Positions 8,773-17,795 of a stretch of 31,565 nucleotides of DNA are shown piece after piece. This DNA comes from an uncultured Collinsella sp. Its GTDB lineage: Bacteria > Actinomycetota > Coriobacteriia > Coriobacteriales > Coriobacteriaceae. The translations under genes were made by a program, and so were the position numbers. The notes beneath the pieces were generated by a model. That model was not told the DNA's origin. It did no database searches and was given only the letters and a program-made list of their open reading frames with translations. Every line of letters starts with the position of its first letter. Positions within the stretch are counted from its first letter, which is position 1. The DNA is taken from positions 1 to 31,565 of the forward strand of contig CALLNU010000037.1 of assembly GCA_938005465.1 (NCBI GenBank), written 5' to 3'.

Positions 8773-9288
8773 CTAGTACTCCACTCCTTCCCTTGCACCT
8801 ATCCCCTGAGCGTAGGGGTGTTTCTCGCACCGCATCTCGGTTATGTAGTCGGCCTTCTCCACGATCTTGCGGGAAGGCGCGCGCCCGGTGAGCGCTACTT
8901 CGACGCCGCGCGCGGACATATCGAGCGCGCGGTCCACGAGCGCCTCGTCGACAAGCCCCTTCGAAAGCGCGTCGAGCGCCTCGTCGAGCACGAGCAGCCC
9001 CTCCTGCGCGCCCTCGAGCTCGGCGAGCGCGGAAGCGAGGTTCCCATCGTGCAGCTCGCGCGTCGCGGCAAGTTCTTCCGACGTCATGGACCAGGTAAAC
9101 TTGTCCGACGCCTTCCCCGCGAACACGTGCACGCCGAAATGCTCGGCGAGCAGGCGCACCTCCCCGCTTTCGCCGTCTTTCAGGAACTGCACGACGACGA
9201 CGCGGCGGCCTGCGGCGAGCATGCGAAGGGCGAGGCCCATCGCCGCCGTGGTCTTGCCTTTGCCGTCGCCATGATACACGTGGATCAT
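8773..9288 (-). CDS. cobO: Cob(I)yrinic acid a,c-diamide adenosyltransferase, CobA/CobO type
   Basis: Transfers the 5'-deoxyadenosyl group from ATP to reduced corrinoid cobalt. The 171-residue protein starts MIHVYHGDGKGKTTAAMG, with the P-loop GDGKGKTT, and keeps VQFLKDGESGE, VLDEALDAL and the late LTGRAPSRKIVEKADYITEM segment of the family. The ATG overlaps the cobQ stop (ATGA) and has GAGGAGGG 4 bases upstream, excluding the long upstream extension of the open frame. Confidence 0.95.
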   Translation of the reverse strand: MIHVYHGDGKGKTTAAMGLALRMLAAGRRVVVVQFLKDGESGEVRLLAEHFGVHVFAGKASDKFTWSMTSEELAATRELHDGNLASALAELEGAQEGLLVLDEALDALSKGLVDEALVDRALDMSARGVEVALTGRAPSRKIVEKADYITEMRCEKHPYAQGIGAREGVEY

Positions 9289-10784
9289 ACGCCCTCCTCG
9301 ATAATGCGGTAGACATACTCCATGTCGAGCGCCACGCGCACGGAGTCGGCCAGGCGGTCGAACTCGCGCGCACGGTGATCGGCCGCGGACGCCGCGCCCG
9401 CAGCACCCACGACGCTCTCGGGCAGGCCACGCATGCGCGCGAGCGAGCGCGCGAGGGCGAGCGCCACCCCCGGTTCGTCGAACAGGCCGTGGAGATAGGT
9501 TCCAAACACGTTTCCGCAGGCCGCGCCTTCTGGTTTGCCGCCAATCGTGCCCGCAGGGGCGCAGGAGACGATCGTTTCGCCGTCGTGGATCTCGTACCCG
9601 CGAGCCGTCATGCCGTTCCACACCGAGAACGCACCTTGGGCGCCTGTGATGCGCAGCTCCGACTGGGCGAGGCGCTTTTCCTCCCTGAACACCGTACTTG
9701 CAGGGATGAGCCCGAGCCCGCGCGCGGTGCCAGCGCCTTCCCTGCCGTGCGGGTCCGAAAGCTCGTCTCCCAAAAGCTGGTAGCCTCCGCATATGCCGAG
9801 CACCGGCGTGCCCGCACCCGAAAGCGCGCGTACACAGGCTCCGATGCCGCTAGCCGCAAGCCAGCGCGCGTCGTCGAGCGTGGTCTTCGAGCCGGGGAGC
9901 ACCACCAGGTCGGGTCGGCCCAGATCGGTCGTCGAGGAAACGTAGCGCACGCCCACGCCGGGCACGCGCGAAAGCGGGTCGAAGTCGGTGAAGTTCGACA
10001 GATGTGGAAGGCGCACGACGGCGACGTCGATGACGCCGCGCGCCTCGCGGGCAGATAGGCGCGGCGCGAGCGAGTCCTCGTCGTCCAGGTCGAGCGTAAG
10101 ATACGGCACGACCCCCACGACGGGAACCCCGCACATCTTCTCGAGCGGGGCCAAACCCGGGCGCAGGATTTCCACATCGCCGCGGAACTTGTTCACCACA
10201 AGCCCCCGCAAAAGAGCGCGATCCTCGGGCGCAAAGAGCGCGACCGTGCCGTAGAGCTGGGCAAACACCCCGCCTGGGTCGATGTCGCCCGCGAGCAGCA
10301 CGGGGGAGGACACGGCGCTCGCGAGCCCCATGTTGACGATGTCGTTTTCGGCAAGGTTGATTTCGACGGGGCTGCCGGCGCCCTCGATGACGATGACGTC
10401 GTTTTCCTCCGCGAGCGAATCGAACGCCTCCAAAATCTGCGGCATGAACGCCTTCTTTCGCGCGAAGTAGTCCCTCGCAGCGAAGGCTCCCTGCGCCTTG
10501 CCGGCCACGATGAGCTGGCTTCGGTGGTCGCTTTCGGGCTTGAGCAGGATGGGGTTCATGCGCACGTCGGGCGCGATGCCGCACGCCTCGGCCTGCATGA
10601 TCTGGGCGCGCCCCATCTCGAGCCCATCGGCCGTGACACCGCTGTTGAGCGCCATGTTCTGGCTCTTGAAGGGAGCCACGCGCAGGCCGTCCTGCGAAAG
10701 CACACGGCACAGCCCCGCCGCAAGCAGGCTCTTCCCCGCGTTCGACATGGTGCCCTGGATCATGATGGGCTTCGCCCTACCCAC
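9285..10784 (-). CDS. cobQ: Adenosylcobyric acid synthase, glutamine-hydrolysing
   Basis: Amidates the four side chains b, d, e and g of adenosylcobyrinate a,c-diamide. It has 499 residues: an N-terminal dethiobiotin-synthetase-like ATP domain with IQGTMSNAGKS, and a C-terminal class I glutamine amidotransferase domain with nucleophile cysteine in GICGGYQLLGD and the histidine in GTYLHGLFD. The start is taken as GTG at 10784: a very strong AAGGAGGT lies 8 bases before it and it overlaps the cobD stop by 8 bases. The next ATG (10763) would be 29 bases from that site. Confidence 0.95.
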   Translation of the reverse strand: MGRAKPIMIQGTMSNAGKSLLAAGLCRVLSQDGLRVAPFKSQNMALNSGVTADGLEMGRAQIMQAEACGIAPDVRMNPILLKPESDHRSQLIVAGKAQGAFAARDYFARKKAFMPQILEAFDSLAEENDVIVIEGAGSPVEINLAENDIVNMGLASAVSSPVLLAGDIDPGGVFAQLYGTVALFAPEDRALLRGLVVNKFRGDVEILRPGLAPLEKMCGVPVVGVVPYLTLDLDDEDSLAPRLSAREARGVIDVAVVRLPHLSNFTDFDPLSRVPGVGVRYVSSTTDLGRPDLVVLPGSKTTLDDARWLAASGIGACVRALSGAGTPVLGICGGYQLLGDELSDPHGREGAGTARGLGLIPASTVFREEKRLAQSELRITGAQGAFSVWNGMTARGYEIHDGETIVSCAPAGTIGGKPEGAACGNVFGTYLHGLFDEPGVALALARSLARMRGLPESVVGAAGAASAADHRAREFDRLADSVRVALDMEYVYRIIEEGV

Positions 10785-12000
10785 GGGTATCGACCTCCTT
10801 CGCCGAGCCTCGGCCATCCGCGCCCGCCATAGCGTCGCTGCAAGAAGCGCCGCCCCGTTCGTCGGGTTCGCCTTCGCCCGATGCGCCTTCCGCCCGAAGC
10901 GCGCGGCTGAACGCCATCGCAAGCCGGGCGTTCTCCTTGCGCGTGCGCACCGCGACGCGGCACCAGAAACGGGACAGTACCGAAAACGAGTCGCACGTGC
11001 GGACCAAAACCCCCTGTTTATACAGGCGCTCGGGGATGTCTTTCGCCGGCATGCGGACTAAAAGGAAGTTCGCATCCGACGGCACGACGGAAAGCCCGAG
11101 CGAGGAGAGCTCGTGGGAAAGCCACGCTCGCTCGCCCGCCAGTACATCGCGCGTGCGCGAGACGTATTCGACGTCTTCCAGGGCGGCGATGCCTGCGGCC
11201 TCGGCGACCGAGGAGACGGGCCACGCCTGTCCCGCCCGGCGAATCCCCTCGATGAGTTGGGCGTTTCCGCTCATCAGATACCCCAACCGCAACCCTGCCA
11301 TTCCGTAGAGCTTGGTGAACGCGGAGAGCACGGCCACATGGTGCGAACACGCGGCGCGTGCGGCCACGCTCCTTTCGCGGGCGTCGGGCGCAAATCCGAG
11401 GAAGCACTCGTCCACGACGAGCAGCGCGCCCACCTGCTCGCAGCGGCAAGCCGCGGCATCGATCACGCTGGGGTCGACGAGGCGCCCCGTCGGGTTGTTC
11501 GGATTGCAGAGGTACGCCACGTCTCCCGGCCCCTCGATCGCGCGGGCGAAGGAGGCGGGCACGTCGAAGTCGTCCGCTTCGGAGAGCGGGAACTCCTGCA
11601 CGCATGCACCGTAGTACGATGCCGCCTCCGCATATTCAGAGAACGTCGGCGCGCACACGACGATGCGTTTCGGGCGCACCGCCGCAGCGAGCCGCCAGAT
11701 GATGTCGGACGCGCCCGCGCCGCAGACGATAGTATCTTCGGGAATGCCCTGGGCGCGCGCTAGGGCGCGAACGAGGGCGAGGCTTTCCCTATCGGGGTAG
11801 GCGTCGATTCGAGAAAGCGACTTGCAAGCTGCGGCGACGGCGCGCGGCGAGGGGCCTGCCGGATTCACGTTCACCGAGAAGTCGATGAGATCGGAGGCGC
11901 CCCCTTCGCAACCGATGCCGAGCGATTGCGCGCTGCCCCCATGCGTACGGGCGCGCAGGATTCCCCCGGCAGCCCGGAGCGCGGCGTGGTCTTCCCTCAT
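10777..12000 (-). CDS. cobD: Threonine-phosphate decarboxylase-like aminotransferase (CobD)
   Basis: PLP enzyme that would make (R)-1-aminopropan-2-ol phosphate for the nucleotide loop. The 407 residues show the class I/II aminotransferase fold with IDFSVNVNPAGPS near the start, YLCNPNNPTGRL, the aspartate in VVDECFLGF, and the PLP lysine in SAFTKLYGMAGLRLGYL. The last 45 or so residues (after FSRALRAEG) are a low-complexity Gly/Ser/Asp tail that the family lacks. The ATG overlaps the cbiB stop (ATGA). A histidinol-phosphate aminotransferase role is possible by sequence alone but is argued against by the operon. Confidence 0.92.
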   Translation of the reverse strand: MREDHAALRAAGGILRARTHGGSAQSLGIGCEGGASDLIDFSVNVNPAGPSPRAVAAACKSLSRIDAYPDRESLALVRALARAQGIPEDTIVCGAGASDIIWRLAAAVRPKRIVVCAPTFSEYAEAASYYGACVQEFPLSEADDFDVPASFARAIEGPGDVAYLCNPNNPTGRLVDPSVIDAAACRCEQVGALLVVDECFLGFAPDARERSVAARAACSHHVAVLSAFTKLYGMAGLRLGYLMSGNAQLIEGIRRAGQAWPVSSVAEAAGIAALEDVEYVSRTRDVLAGERAWLSHELSSLGLSVVPSDANFLLVRMPAKDIPERLYKQGVLVRTCDSFSVLSRFWCRVAVRTRKENARLAMAFSRALRAEGASGEGEPDERGGASCSDAMAGADGRGSAKEVDTRG

Positions 12001-12971
12001 GCCATCGCCCCCAAGGCGAGCACGACCGCCGCGCGCGCGGCGCCGAAGACGACGAGCGCGCATACGGACGCGGCGAGCATGAGCCTTGTCGCCCGGGCGA
12101 TGTCGCCCCACTCGATTTCACGGGACGCGTCGCCTATCGTCGGTTTCTCAACGAGCTTGCCGAAATACACCGCGGGTCCTGCCAGGCGCAGCCCGAGCGC
12201 GCCCGCACACGCTGACTCGGTCTGCGCCGAGTTGGGGCTCGCATGGCGACGCCTGTCGCGGCGCCAGATGCGCGCCGCCCCGCGCGCGTCGAGCCCGACG
12301 ATCGGGCACACGGCGATCATGAACAGGGCCGATAAGCGCGAGGGAATCCAGTTCACCGCATCGTCGAGGCGCGCCGAGGCGCGACCGAAGTCGATGTAGC
12401 GCTCGTTTTTGTAGCCCACCATACTGTCGAGCGTGTTCACCGCCTTGTACGCCATGCCCAAGGGCGCACCCCCGATCATAAGGTAGAAAAGTGGCGCGAT
12501 GACGCCGTCGCTCGCGTTCTCCGCCACCGTTTCCACGGCGGCGCGCGCGACGCCCTGCTCGTCGAGAACAGACGTGTCGCGTCCCACGATGAGCCCGACG
12601 GCTTCGCGCGCCGCGACAAGGCCGCCCTTCGAGAACGCGTGGGCCACGGCCAGGCTCTGGCGGCGCAGCTCGCATGTCGCGAGAACCTGATAGCTCGCCC
12701 ATGCCTCGGCCACGAAGCGCAAGCCGGAGTGAACCATGCCGCAAAGATGTAGGATACCCCAGGTCAAAAGCCCACACGCAAGCGGAAGCGCCACGGCGAG
12801 CACAAGTCCTGCGGCGCGCGTGCCCGCGGACGTTTGCGGGAATGCGCCTCGAAGGCGGCCTTCGGCCCACGTAATCGCGCGCCCCATGGCGACGACGGGA
12901 TGGGGAAGCCAGCGCGGGTCGCCGAAGGCAAGGTCGGCCGCGAACCCGGCGGCGACGGCAAGAATCGTCAT
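11997..12971 (-). CDS. cbiB: Adenosylcobinamide-phosphate synthase
   Basis: Membrane enzyme that joins aminopropanol (phosphate) to adenosylcobyric acid. It has 324 residues with several hydrophobic helices and the family motifs FGDPRWLPHPVVAMGR near the start, ENASDGVIAPLFYLMIGG in the middle and KAVNTLDSMVGYKNERY after it. It starts at the ATG that shares one base with the upstream stop (TGATG). CobD, the provider of its substrate, is encoded directly downstream. Confidence 0.95.
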   Translation of the reverse strand: MTILAVAAGFAADLAFGDPRWLPHPVVAMGRAITWAEGRLRGAFPQTSAGTRAAGLVLAVALPLACGLLTWGILHLCGMVHSGLRFVAEAWASYQVLATCELRRQSLAVAHAFSKGGLVAAREAVGLIVGRDTSVLDEQGVARAAVETVAENASDGVIAPLFYLMIGGAPLGMAYKAVNTLDSMVGYKNERYIDFGRASARLDDAVNWIPSRLSALFMIAVCPIVGLDARGAARIWRRDRRRHASPNSAQTESACAGALGLRLAGPAVYFGKLVEKPTIGDASREIEWGDIARATRLMLAASVCALVVFGAARAAVVLALGAMA

Positions 12972-13972
12972 CACCGGGCATCGCCCCCCGAAGCGGGGCG
13001 AACGTCGCGAAGGCAGCGCCCATCCCAGGTGGCGGCCCATGCGCCGCCCGGCTCGGTATGCACGTCGAAATATCCCATTTTCGGGACAGCTAGGTCGGAG
13101 AGTAGCGCTTTCACGGTACCCGCGTGAACGACGAAGACGGCGCGCCCACTCCCCTGGGCGCGCTCCGATTCGCACGCCTCCCGAAACGCCGCGACGACGC
13201 GGCGGGTGAAATCGCTCTTGCCCTCGCCATGCGGGCAGCGCGTCTCGCACCAGGAGTCTACCCAGGCGTGGTAGCGCACATCCTCTTTAAGCTCGGCGGC
13301 GCTTCGCCCCTCGAAGTCACCGAAATCCATCTCGCGCAGACCGGGGCACGCCATAAGCTCCGCGTTCGGGAAGAGGATGCGCGCCGTCTGGTCGGTGCGG
13401 GCCATGCCGCTCGTGATAACACGGAACACGTCACGATCGCACGCGAGGTCGCGCAAAGCGCGCTCGCCCGCACTCGACAGGGGCTCGTCGGTGCCCGCCC
13501 CGCTGTAGCGATGGTCTTCCGTGCCCGCCGTGGCACCATGGCGCACGAAGACGACTTCCAAAGGCGCGCCCGCGCCCTGCGTCCCTCGAGGCGCATCGGC
13601 AAGGTTTCCTTTGATGACCTGGGGAATCCCGCACGTCATGCGCACGACGACGTCGGCGCGCGCAGCGAGCGCGCATCCCAGGCGCCCCGCGCGCTCGCGC
13701 CATTGGGCGTCTTCCGCACGCATGGGGACGACCCCCGAGCCGACCAAGGGCAGAATCACTGCGTCGAAGCCGATCAGCCGCTCGAGCGCCCGGTCAGCGC
13801 CGAGCGCGCGTACGAGTTCCTCAGCACGGTACGCGACACGGCCGGCAAAAGCCGCGGGCACGCCGCCCTCCGCAAGCTGCGCCGCGTCGACGAAATCGTC
13901 CACCGCGAACCCGAGCTTTTCGCGCACGAAGGTCCTCTTCCCCGAATGCGCGCCACCTACCACGAGAATCAT
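12971..13972 (-). CDS. cobC: Fusion of a CobU-like domain and a CobC-type phosphatase
   Basis: 333 residues in two parts. Residues 1-122 look like a CobU kinase fold: P-loop VVGGAHSGKRT at 4-14 and the CobU-style end WRERAGRLGCALAARADVVV then CGIPQVIK. The region that in CobU holds the guanylyl-acceptor histidine (RIxxHR) has no equivalent. Residues 138-333 are a histidine-phosphatase domain with RHGATAGTEDHRYSG (His145) and VFVVHAGTVKALL, as in alpha-ribazole-5'-phosphate phosphatase. A complete CobU is encoded two genes upstream, so this half is redundant, regulatory or a scaffold. The ATG at 13972 overlaps the cobS stop (ATGA). Confidence 0.85.
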   Translation of the reverse strand: MILVVGGAHSGKRTFVREKLGFAVDDFVDAAQLAEGGVPAAFAGRVAYRAEELVRALGADRALERLIGFDAVILPLVGSGVVPMRAEDAQWRERAGRLGCALAARADVVVRMTCGIPQVIKGNLADAPRGTQGAGAPLEVVFVRHGATAGTEDHRYSGAGTDEPLSSAGERALRDLACDRDVFRVITSGMARTDQTARILFPNAELMACPGLREMDFGDFEGRSAAELKEDVRYHAWVDSWCETRCPHGEGKSDFTRRVVAAFREACESERAQGSGRAVFVVHAGTVKALLSDLAVPKMGYFDVHTEPGGAWAATWDGRCLRDVRPASGGDAR

Positions 13973-14736
13973 AGGAGCATGCCCCCCGCCACCAGCATGG
14001 CAAGCATCGCGAGCTCGGCCCATTGCAGAAACCATCCGGCCAAATCACCCGTCACCCCGCCGAAGCGGGACAGGGCAACATGGCGGTACCACGCGAGCGC
14101 CAAAAGCCCCGCCACCGCCATAAGGGCGCCGACGGCCCGAACGCACGCGACCATCCCTGCAGCCGAAGCCGCAGCGAAAGCGCAAAGCGGCACGACGATC
14201 ACCGCGCGCCTCTTCGCAGGCGAGAGCCCCGCGGCCATGCCGTCCGCCCGCGCGGCAGGCCAGCATTCTACGGCGAGCCCCGAAAGCGCGCGGGAGAACA
14301 CGAGCGAGCACAGAAGTGCGAGGAACGACCCCGCCGTAAGCGGCAGCGCGGTGAACAGGGAAAACTGCAGAATAAGGTACACGACAACACCAATGACCCC
14401 GAAGGCGCCCGCCCGCGGGTCGTGCATGATCTCGAGCTTTCGCTCGCGCGGGGCCCAACTTGCAAGCGCATCGGAGGTGTCGCAGAGCCCGTCTAGGTGG
14501 ATGCCTCCCGTCACCGCCACAGGCAACGCCACGAGCACGGCCGCGACGATGGTCGCGGGCGCGCCGAGCAGGTTCGCCATGTGCCCCCACGCCGTCATGA
14601 GGAAGCCTTCCGCAACGCCCACCAGGGGAAACGCGGCAAGCGCATGGGTTGATCCGAAATCGGTCCAGGCCGATTTCGGGACGGGGATGCGCGAGAACGT
14701 TCCGAACGCCGCGCCGATTGCCTCTGCTATCTTCAC
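13969..14736 (-). CDS. cobS: Adenosylcobinamide-GDP ribazoletransferase (cobalamin synthase)
   Basis: Last step of lower-loop assembly, in the membrane: joins adenosylcobinamide-GDP and alpha-ribazole (phosphate). The 255-residue protein has TFSRIPVPK at the start, the conserved acidic motif GGIHLDGLCDTSDAL, RAGAFGVIGVV and several hydrophobic helices. The start is GTG at 14736 in a GTGA overlap with the cobU stop. The in-frame ATG further upstream would add arginine-rich, non-family sequence. Confidence 0.93.
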   Translation of the reverse strand: MKIAEAIGAAFGTFSRIPVPKSAWTDFGSTHALAAFPLVGVAEGFLMTAWGHMANLLGAPATIVAAVLVALPVAVTGGIHLDGLCDTSDALASWAPRERKLEIMHDPRAGAFGVIGVVVYLILQFSLFTALPLTAGSFLALLCSLVFSRALSGLAVECWPAARADGMAAGLSPAKRRAVIVVPLCAFAAASAAGMVACVRAVGALMAVAGLLALAWYRHVALSRFGGVTGDLAGWFLQWAELAMLAMLVAGGMLL

Positions 14737-15281
14737 CTTGTAGGTCCTTCGCCTTTCATCCACACGGGAATCCCGCATACCACTTCGACTGCGCGGTCGG
14801 CCAGCGCCGCCACGCCCGCGTTCACGCGCGCGAGCGCGCGCCTCCATCCCTCGGTCCCCTCATCGTAGCGCATCCCATCGGCGAACACGTCGACGGAGAC
14901 CACCACCGTATACGCAGCGGCCTGAGTGAGTCGTTCGATGCCTCCGAGCACCTCGCGCGCCACAGCGTCGGGGTCACGTGGGGACAAGCCGCCTTCCGCG
15001 AAGAGCTCGTTCGCAACCAGGTTGCCCACGTCCTCCAAAAGAAGCGTGCAGCCGCGCGGAAGCCCGGGCACTGCGGCGCCCACGTCACGCGTGCGCTCGA
15101 GGGTGGAAAACCCCTTGCCCTCGCGCATCGCCCGATGGCGCGCGATACGGCGGGTGCCCTCTTCCCCGAAGGGCTCCATCGTTGCCAGGTACACGCGGGG
15201 GCCGTCGTGCCCGAGGCACAGGGACTCGGCATAGGCGCTCTTGCCGCTCGCGGCGGCGCCGATAACGAGCGTCACCGTCAT
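14733..15281 (-). CDS. cobU: Adenosylcobinamide kinase / guanylyltransferase
   Basis: Phosphorylates adenosylcobinamide and then transfers GMP to it. It has 182 residues with P-loop GAAASGKS at 8-15, ATMEPFGEEGTRRIARHR containing the likely guanylyl-acceptor histidine (His49), LLLEDVGNLVANELF as Walker-B region, and a C-terminal VVCGIPVWMK. The ATG overlaps the cobT stop (ATGA). This is the intact counterpart of the CobU-like half encoded two genes downstream. Confidence 0.95.
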   Translation of the reverse strand: MTVTLVIGAAASGKSAYAESLCLGHDGPRVYLATMEPFGEEGTRRIARHRAMREGKGFSTLERTRDVGAAVPGLPRGCTLLLEDVGNLVANELFAEGGLSPRDPDAVAREVLGGIERLTQAAAYTVVVSVDVFADGMRYDEGTEGWRRALARVNAGVAALADRAVEVVCGIPVWMKGEGPTR

Positions 15282-16420
15282 TTCCCGGCCTCGAAATGCT
15301 CGTAAGCAGCCATGCCAGTCGCCGTGAACGTCTTCCCATCCCGGTACACGCGCAGCGCCGAATCCAGAAGGGGCAGATACGCCATGGCGCCCGCGCCCTC
15401 GCCCAAGTGCATGCCTGCGTCGAGGGATGCCTTTATGCCGAGCTCGCGAAGGAGCTCCTGGCTTGCGGGTTCGCTAGATGCGTGGGTGCCCACGAGGTAG
15501 CCCAAGGCGTTGGGGCACAGGCGCACCGCGCACAGGGCCGCCGTGCAGGATATGACCCCGTCGAGGAGCGCCGGCGCCTTCGAGGCCGCGGCCCCCAGGT
15601 AGAAGCCACACATCGCCGCGATGTCGAAGCCGCCCACCTTCGAGAGCACGTCGATCGGGTCGGCGGGATCGGGCGAGTTCGCGTCGATAGCGCGCTCGAC
15701 CACGTCGCGCTTGCGCGCGAGCGAGGTGTCCGAGAGCCCCGCGCCGCGCCCGACGAGGCTCCGCGCGTCCGCTCGGATGAGCACTGCGGCCACCGCCGCC
15801 GAGGTGGTCGTGTTGCCGATGCCCATCTCGCCCGCGGCGAGAAGGCGCACGCCGGCGCGGGCAAGCCCGCACGCGACGGCGATTCCGACCTCGATCGCGC
15901 GCACGGCCCCATCGCGAGACATGGCGGAGCCGTGCGCGATGTTGCCGCTCCCCCGCCGCACGTTCGCGCGCACCATGCGAGCGTCTTCTATGCCCCGGGC
16001 CATACCCACGTCGACGGGCACGACCTCGGCACCCGCGAACGCCGCCATGCGACAGGCGCTCGTGGCCCCCTCGCACATGTTGCGCGCGACGGCTCGCGTC
16101 ACGTCTTGCCCGCTTTGCGACACGCCCTCGGCAACGACCCCGTTGTCGGAGAAGAATACCGCGAGCGCACGGGGAAACTCGGCCACCTCGGCGCTCCCCT
16201 GAGCTGCGGCGATACGCGCGACGGCGTCTTCAAAGTCGCCCAATCCCCCCAAAGGATGCGCGATGGAATCCCACGCGGCGTACGCGGCGGCGCGGGCACA
16301 CTCATCTGCGGGCGCGATCCGGGAGAGCGCGGCTTCGAGCACGGCGCCCGGCGCCGACGAGAACGCGCGCTCGACTTCCTCGCGGATGCAGGCAAGCGCG
16401 GTTTCGGTTGCTTCAGCCAT
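15278..16420 (-). CDS. cobT: Nicotinate-nucleotide--dimethylbenzimidazole phosphoribosyltransferase family
   Basis: Activates the lower-ligand base by swapping it with nicotinate on the phosphoribosyl group. The 380-residue protein has the family motifs FFSDNGVVAEGVS, AAGEMGIGNTTTSAAVAAVL, VGRGAGLSD and the late GMHLGEGAGAMAYLPLLD, which holds the conserved glutamate. The ATG at 16420 has AGGAG 6 bases before it and overlaps the cbiA stop by 8 bases. No gene for making dimethylbenzimidazole (bluB, bza) is seen in the window, so the base used cannot be told. Confidence 0.95.
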   Translation of the reverse strand: MAEATETALACIREEVERAFSSAPGAVLEAALSRIAPADECARAAAYAAWDSIAHPLGGLGDFEDAVARIAAAQGSAEVAEFPRALAVFFSDNGVVAEGVSQSGQDVTRAVARNMCEGATSACRMAAFAGAEVVPVDVGMARGIEDARMVRANVRRGSGNIAHGSAMSRDGAVRAIEVGIAVACGLARAGVRLLAAGEMGIGNTTTSAAVAAVLIRADARSLVGRGAGLSDTSLARKRDVVERAIDANSPDPADPIDVLSKVGGFDIAAMCGFYLGAAASKAPALLDGVISCTAALCAVRLCPNALGYLVGTHASSEPASQELLRELGIKASLDAGMHLGEGAGAMAYLPLLDSALRVYRDGKTFTATGMAAYEHFEAGK

Positions 16421-17795
16421 GCCGTCTCCTCTCTGCGAACGACGCTGTGGCAGACGCGAACGCGCGCGCAACGTCGGGGTTCGCAGGATAGTACACATGC
16501 GGGAAGCCCGCAACCAGGGCCGGGGTGGTCGTCATGCACGGCCAGCCCTTGTCGCGCCGGGGCTTCTGCGCCCAGAAGTCGCCGCCCGGGCAGGTGGACT
16601 GCCAGTAGTGGAACTCGTGCGCGCGGATGCGTGTGCCGCGCGGCCCGTAGAGCCCGTAGCGTTGGGAAGTGAGCTCCACGTACCCGAAATGGGACAGCCT
16701 TCCCCCGTTCTCGCTTGCGCCCTCAAGGGCGCCCGCAACAGGCCAGCGCCGCCCCTCGCTATCGGAGATTTCGCGCTGCAGGTACAGAAACCCACCGCAT
16801 TCGGCAACCGTCGGCATGCCGGATTCCACCGCACGCCGCACCGCCTCGCGCATCGGCGCGTTCTCGGAGAGCTGCCGCGCATGGAGCTCCGGGTAGCCGC
16901 CTCCCAGATAGAGGGCGCTTGTCCCCCGGGGCAACTCGCTATCACACAGGGGGCTGAAAAAGGCCAGCTCGCAACCCAGGTCCTCGAGCGCGCGCAGGTT
17001 CTCCTCGTAGTAGAACGAGAACGCCTCGTCACGTGCGACGGCGACGATGGGCCGCGCTCCCGCGATCGGCTCCAACCGGTAAGGTTCCTCGCGGATATCG
17101 GGTGCCGTCGCCGCTATTTCGAGCAAGCGGTCGACGTCGACGCTCTTTTCCACCAGCTCGGCCATCTTGTCGATGCGCGCGGAGAGCTGCTCGACCTCGT
17201 CGGCGGTCACAAGCCCCAAATGCCGGCTTTCGAGCGAGAACGCATCGTCGGCGGGGATATTCCCCAAAACCGCGACACCCGTGTGCTTCTCGATCGCAGG
17301 CTTCGCGTAGGCGCAGGCAGCGGCGCTCGTCTTGTTCAGCACGACGCCGCGCACGTTCGCACAAGGCAGGAACTCGGCGATGCCGCGGATTACGGCGGCG
17401 AGCGATAAAGACGCCCCGCGCCCGTTCACCACTAAAACGACCGGCGTTTCCGTGTCGCACGCAACCTGGTAGCTGCTCGCATCGGCCACGCCGGGCGCCA
17501 TGCCGTCGTAGAAGCCCATGGCCCCCTCGAGCACCGCGACATCCGCGCCCGCAGCGCCGCGTGCGAGCAGGGCGCGCAGCGTCGGGGCGTCGGTGAAGAA
17601 GCCGTCTAAGTTGCCCGAGCGCGCACCCACGACGCGGCGATGAAAGAGCGGGTCAATGTAGTCGGGGCCGCATTTGAAGGCCGCGCATGCGAGGCCGCGG
17701 CGCGCAAGCGCGCGCAGGAGCGCGCACGTAACGACCGTCTTGCCGCTCCCGCTCGAGGGCGCAGCGACCATGAAGCGAGGGATGGTCGTGCTCAC
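16413..17795 (-). CDS. cbiA: Cobyrinate a,c-diamide synthase
   Basis: ATP- and glutamine-dependent amidation of the a and c side chains of cobyrinate. It has 460 residues: an ATP domain beginning FMVAAPSSGSGKT with KCGPDYIDPLFH, then a class I glutamine amidotransferase domain with LYLGGGYPELHA, nucleophile cysteine in VAECGGFLYLQ and the histidine in HEFHYW. The start is GTG at 17795 in a GTGA overlap with the cbiET stop. The chain is not the hydrogenobyrinate (CobB) form, judging from the anaerobic pathway around it. Confidence 0.95.
   Translation of the reverse strand: MSTTIPRFMVAAPSSGSGKTVVTCALLRALARRGLACAAFKCGPDYIDPLFHRRVVGARSGNLDGFFTDAPTLRALLARGAAGADVAVLEGAMGFYDGMAPGVADASSYQVACDTETPVVLVVNGRGASLSLAAVIRGIAEFLPCANVRGVVLNKTSAAACAYAKPAIEKHTGVAVLGNIPADDAFSLESRHLGLVTADEVEQLSARIDKMAELVEKSVDVDRLLEIAATAPDIREEPYRLEPIAGARPIVAVARDEAFSFYYEENLRALEDLGCELAFFSPLCDSELPRGTSALYLGGGYPELHARQLSENAPMREAVRRAVESGMPTVAECGGFLYLQREISDSEGRRWPVAGALEGASENGGRLSHFGYVELTSQRYGLYGPRGTRIRAHEFHYWQSTCPGGDFWAQKPRRDKGWPCMTTTPALVAGFPHVYYPANPDVARAFASATASFAERRRHG

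Noticed and set aside
13124..14743. A 539-codon open frame on the + strand
   Set aside because: It is antisense to cobC/cobS, has no recognisable domain or ribosome site, and reflects the very GC-rich third positions of the real genes.
15296..16672. A 458-codon open frame on the + strand
   Set aside because: Antisense to cobT and the end of cbiA, rich in H/R/G/A with no family signal; a shadow frame.
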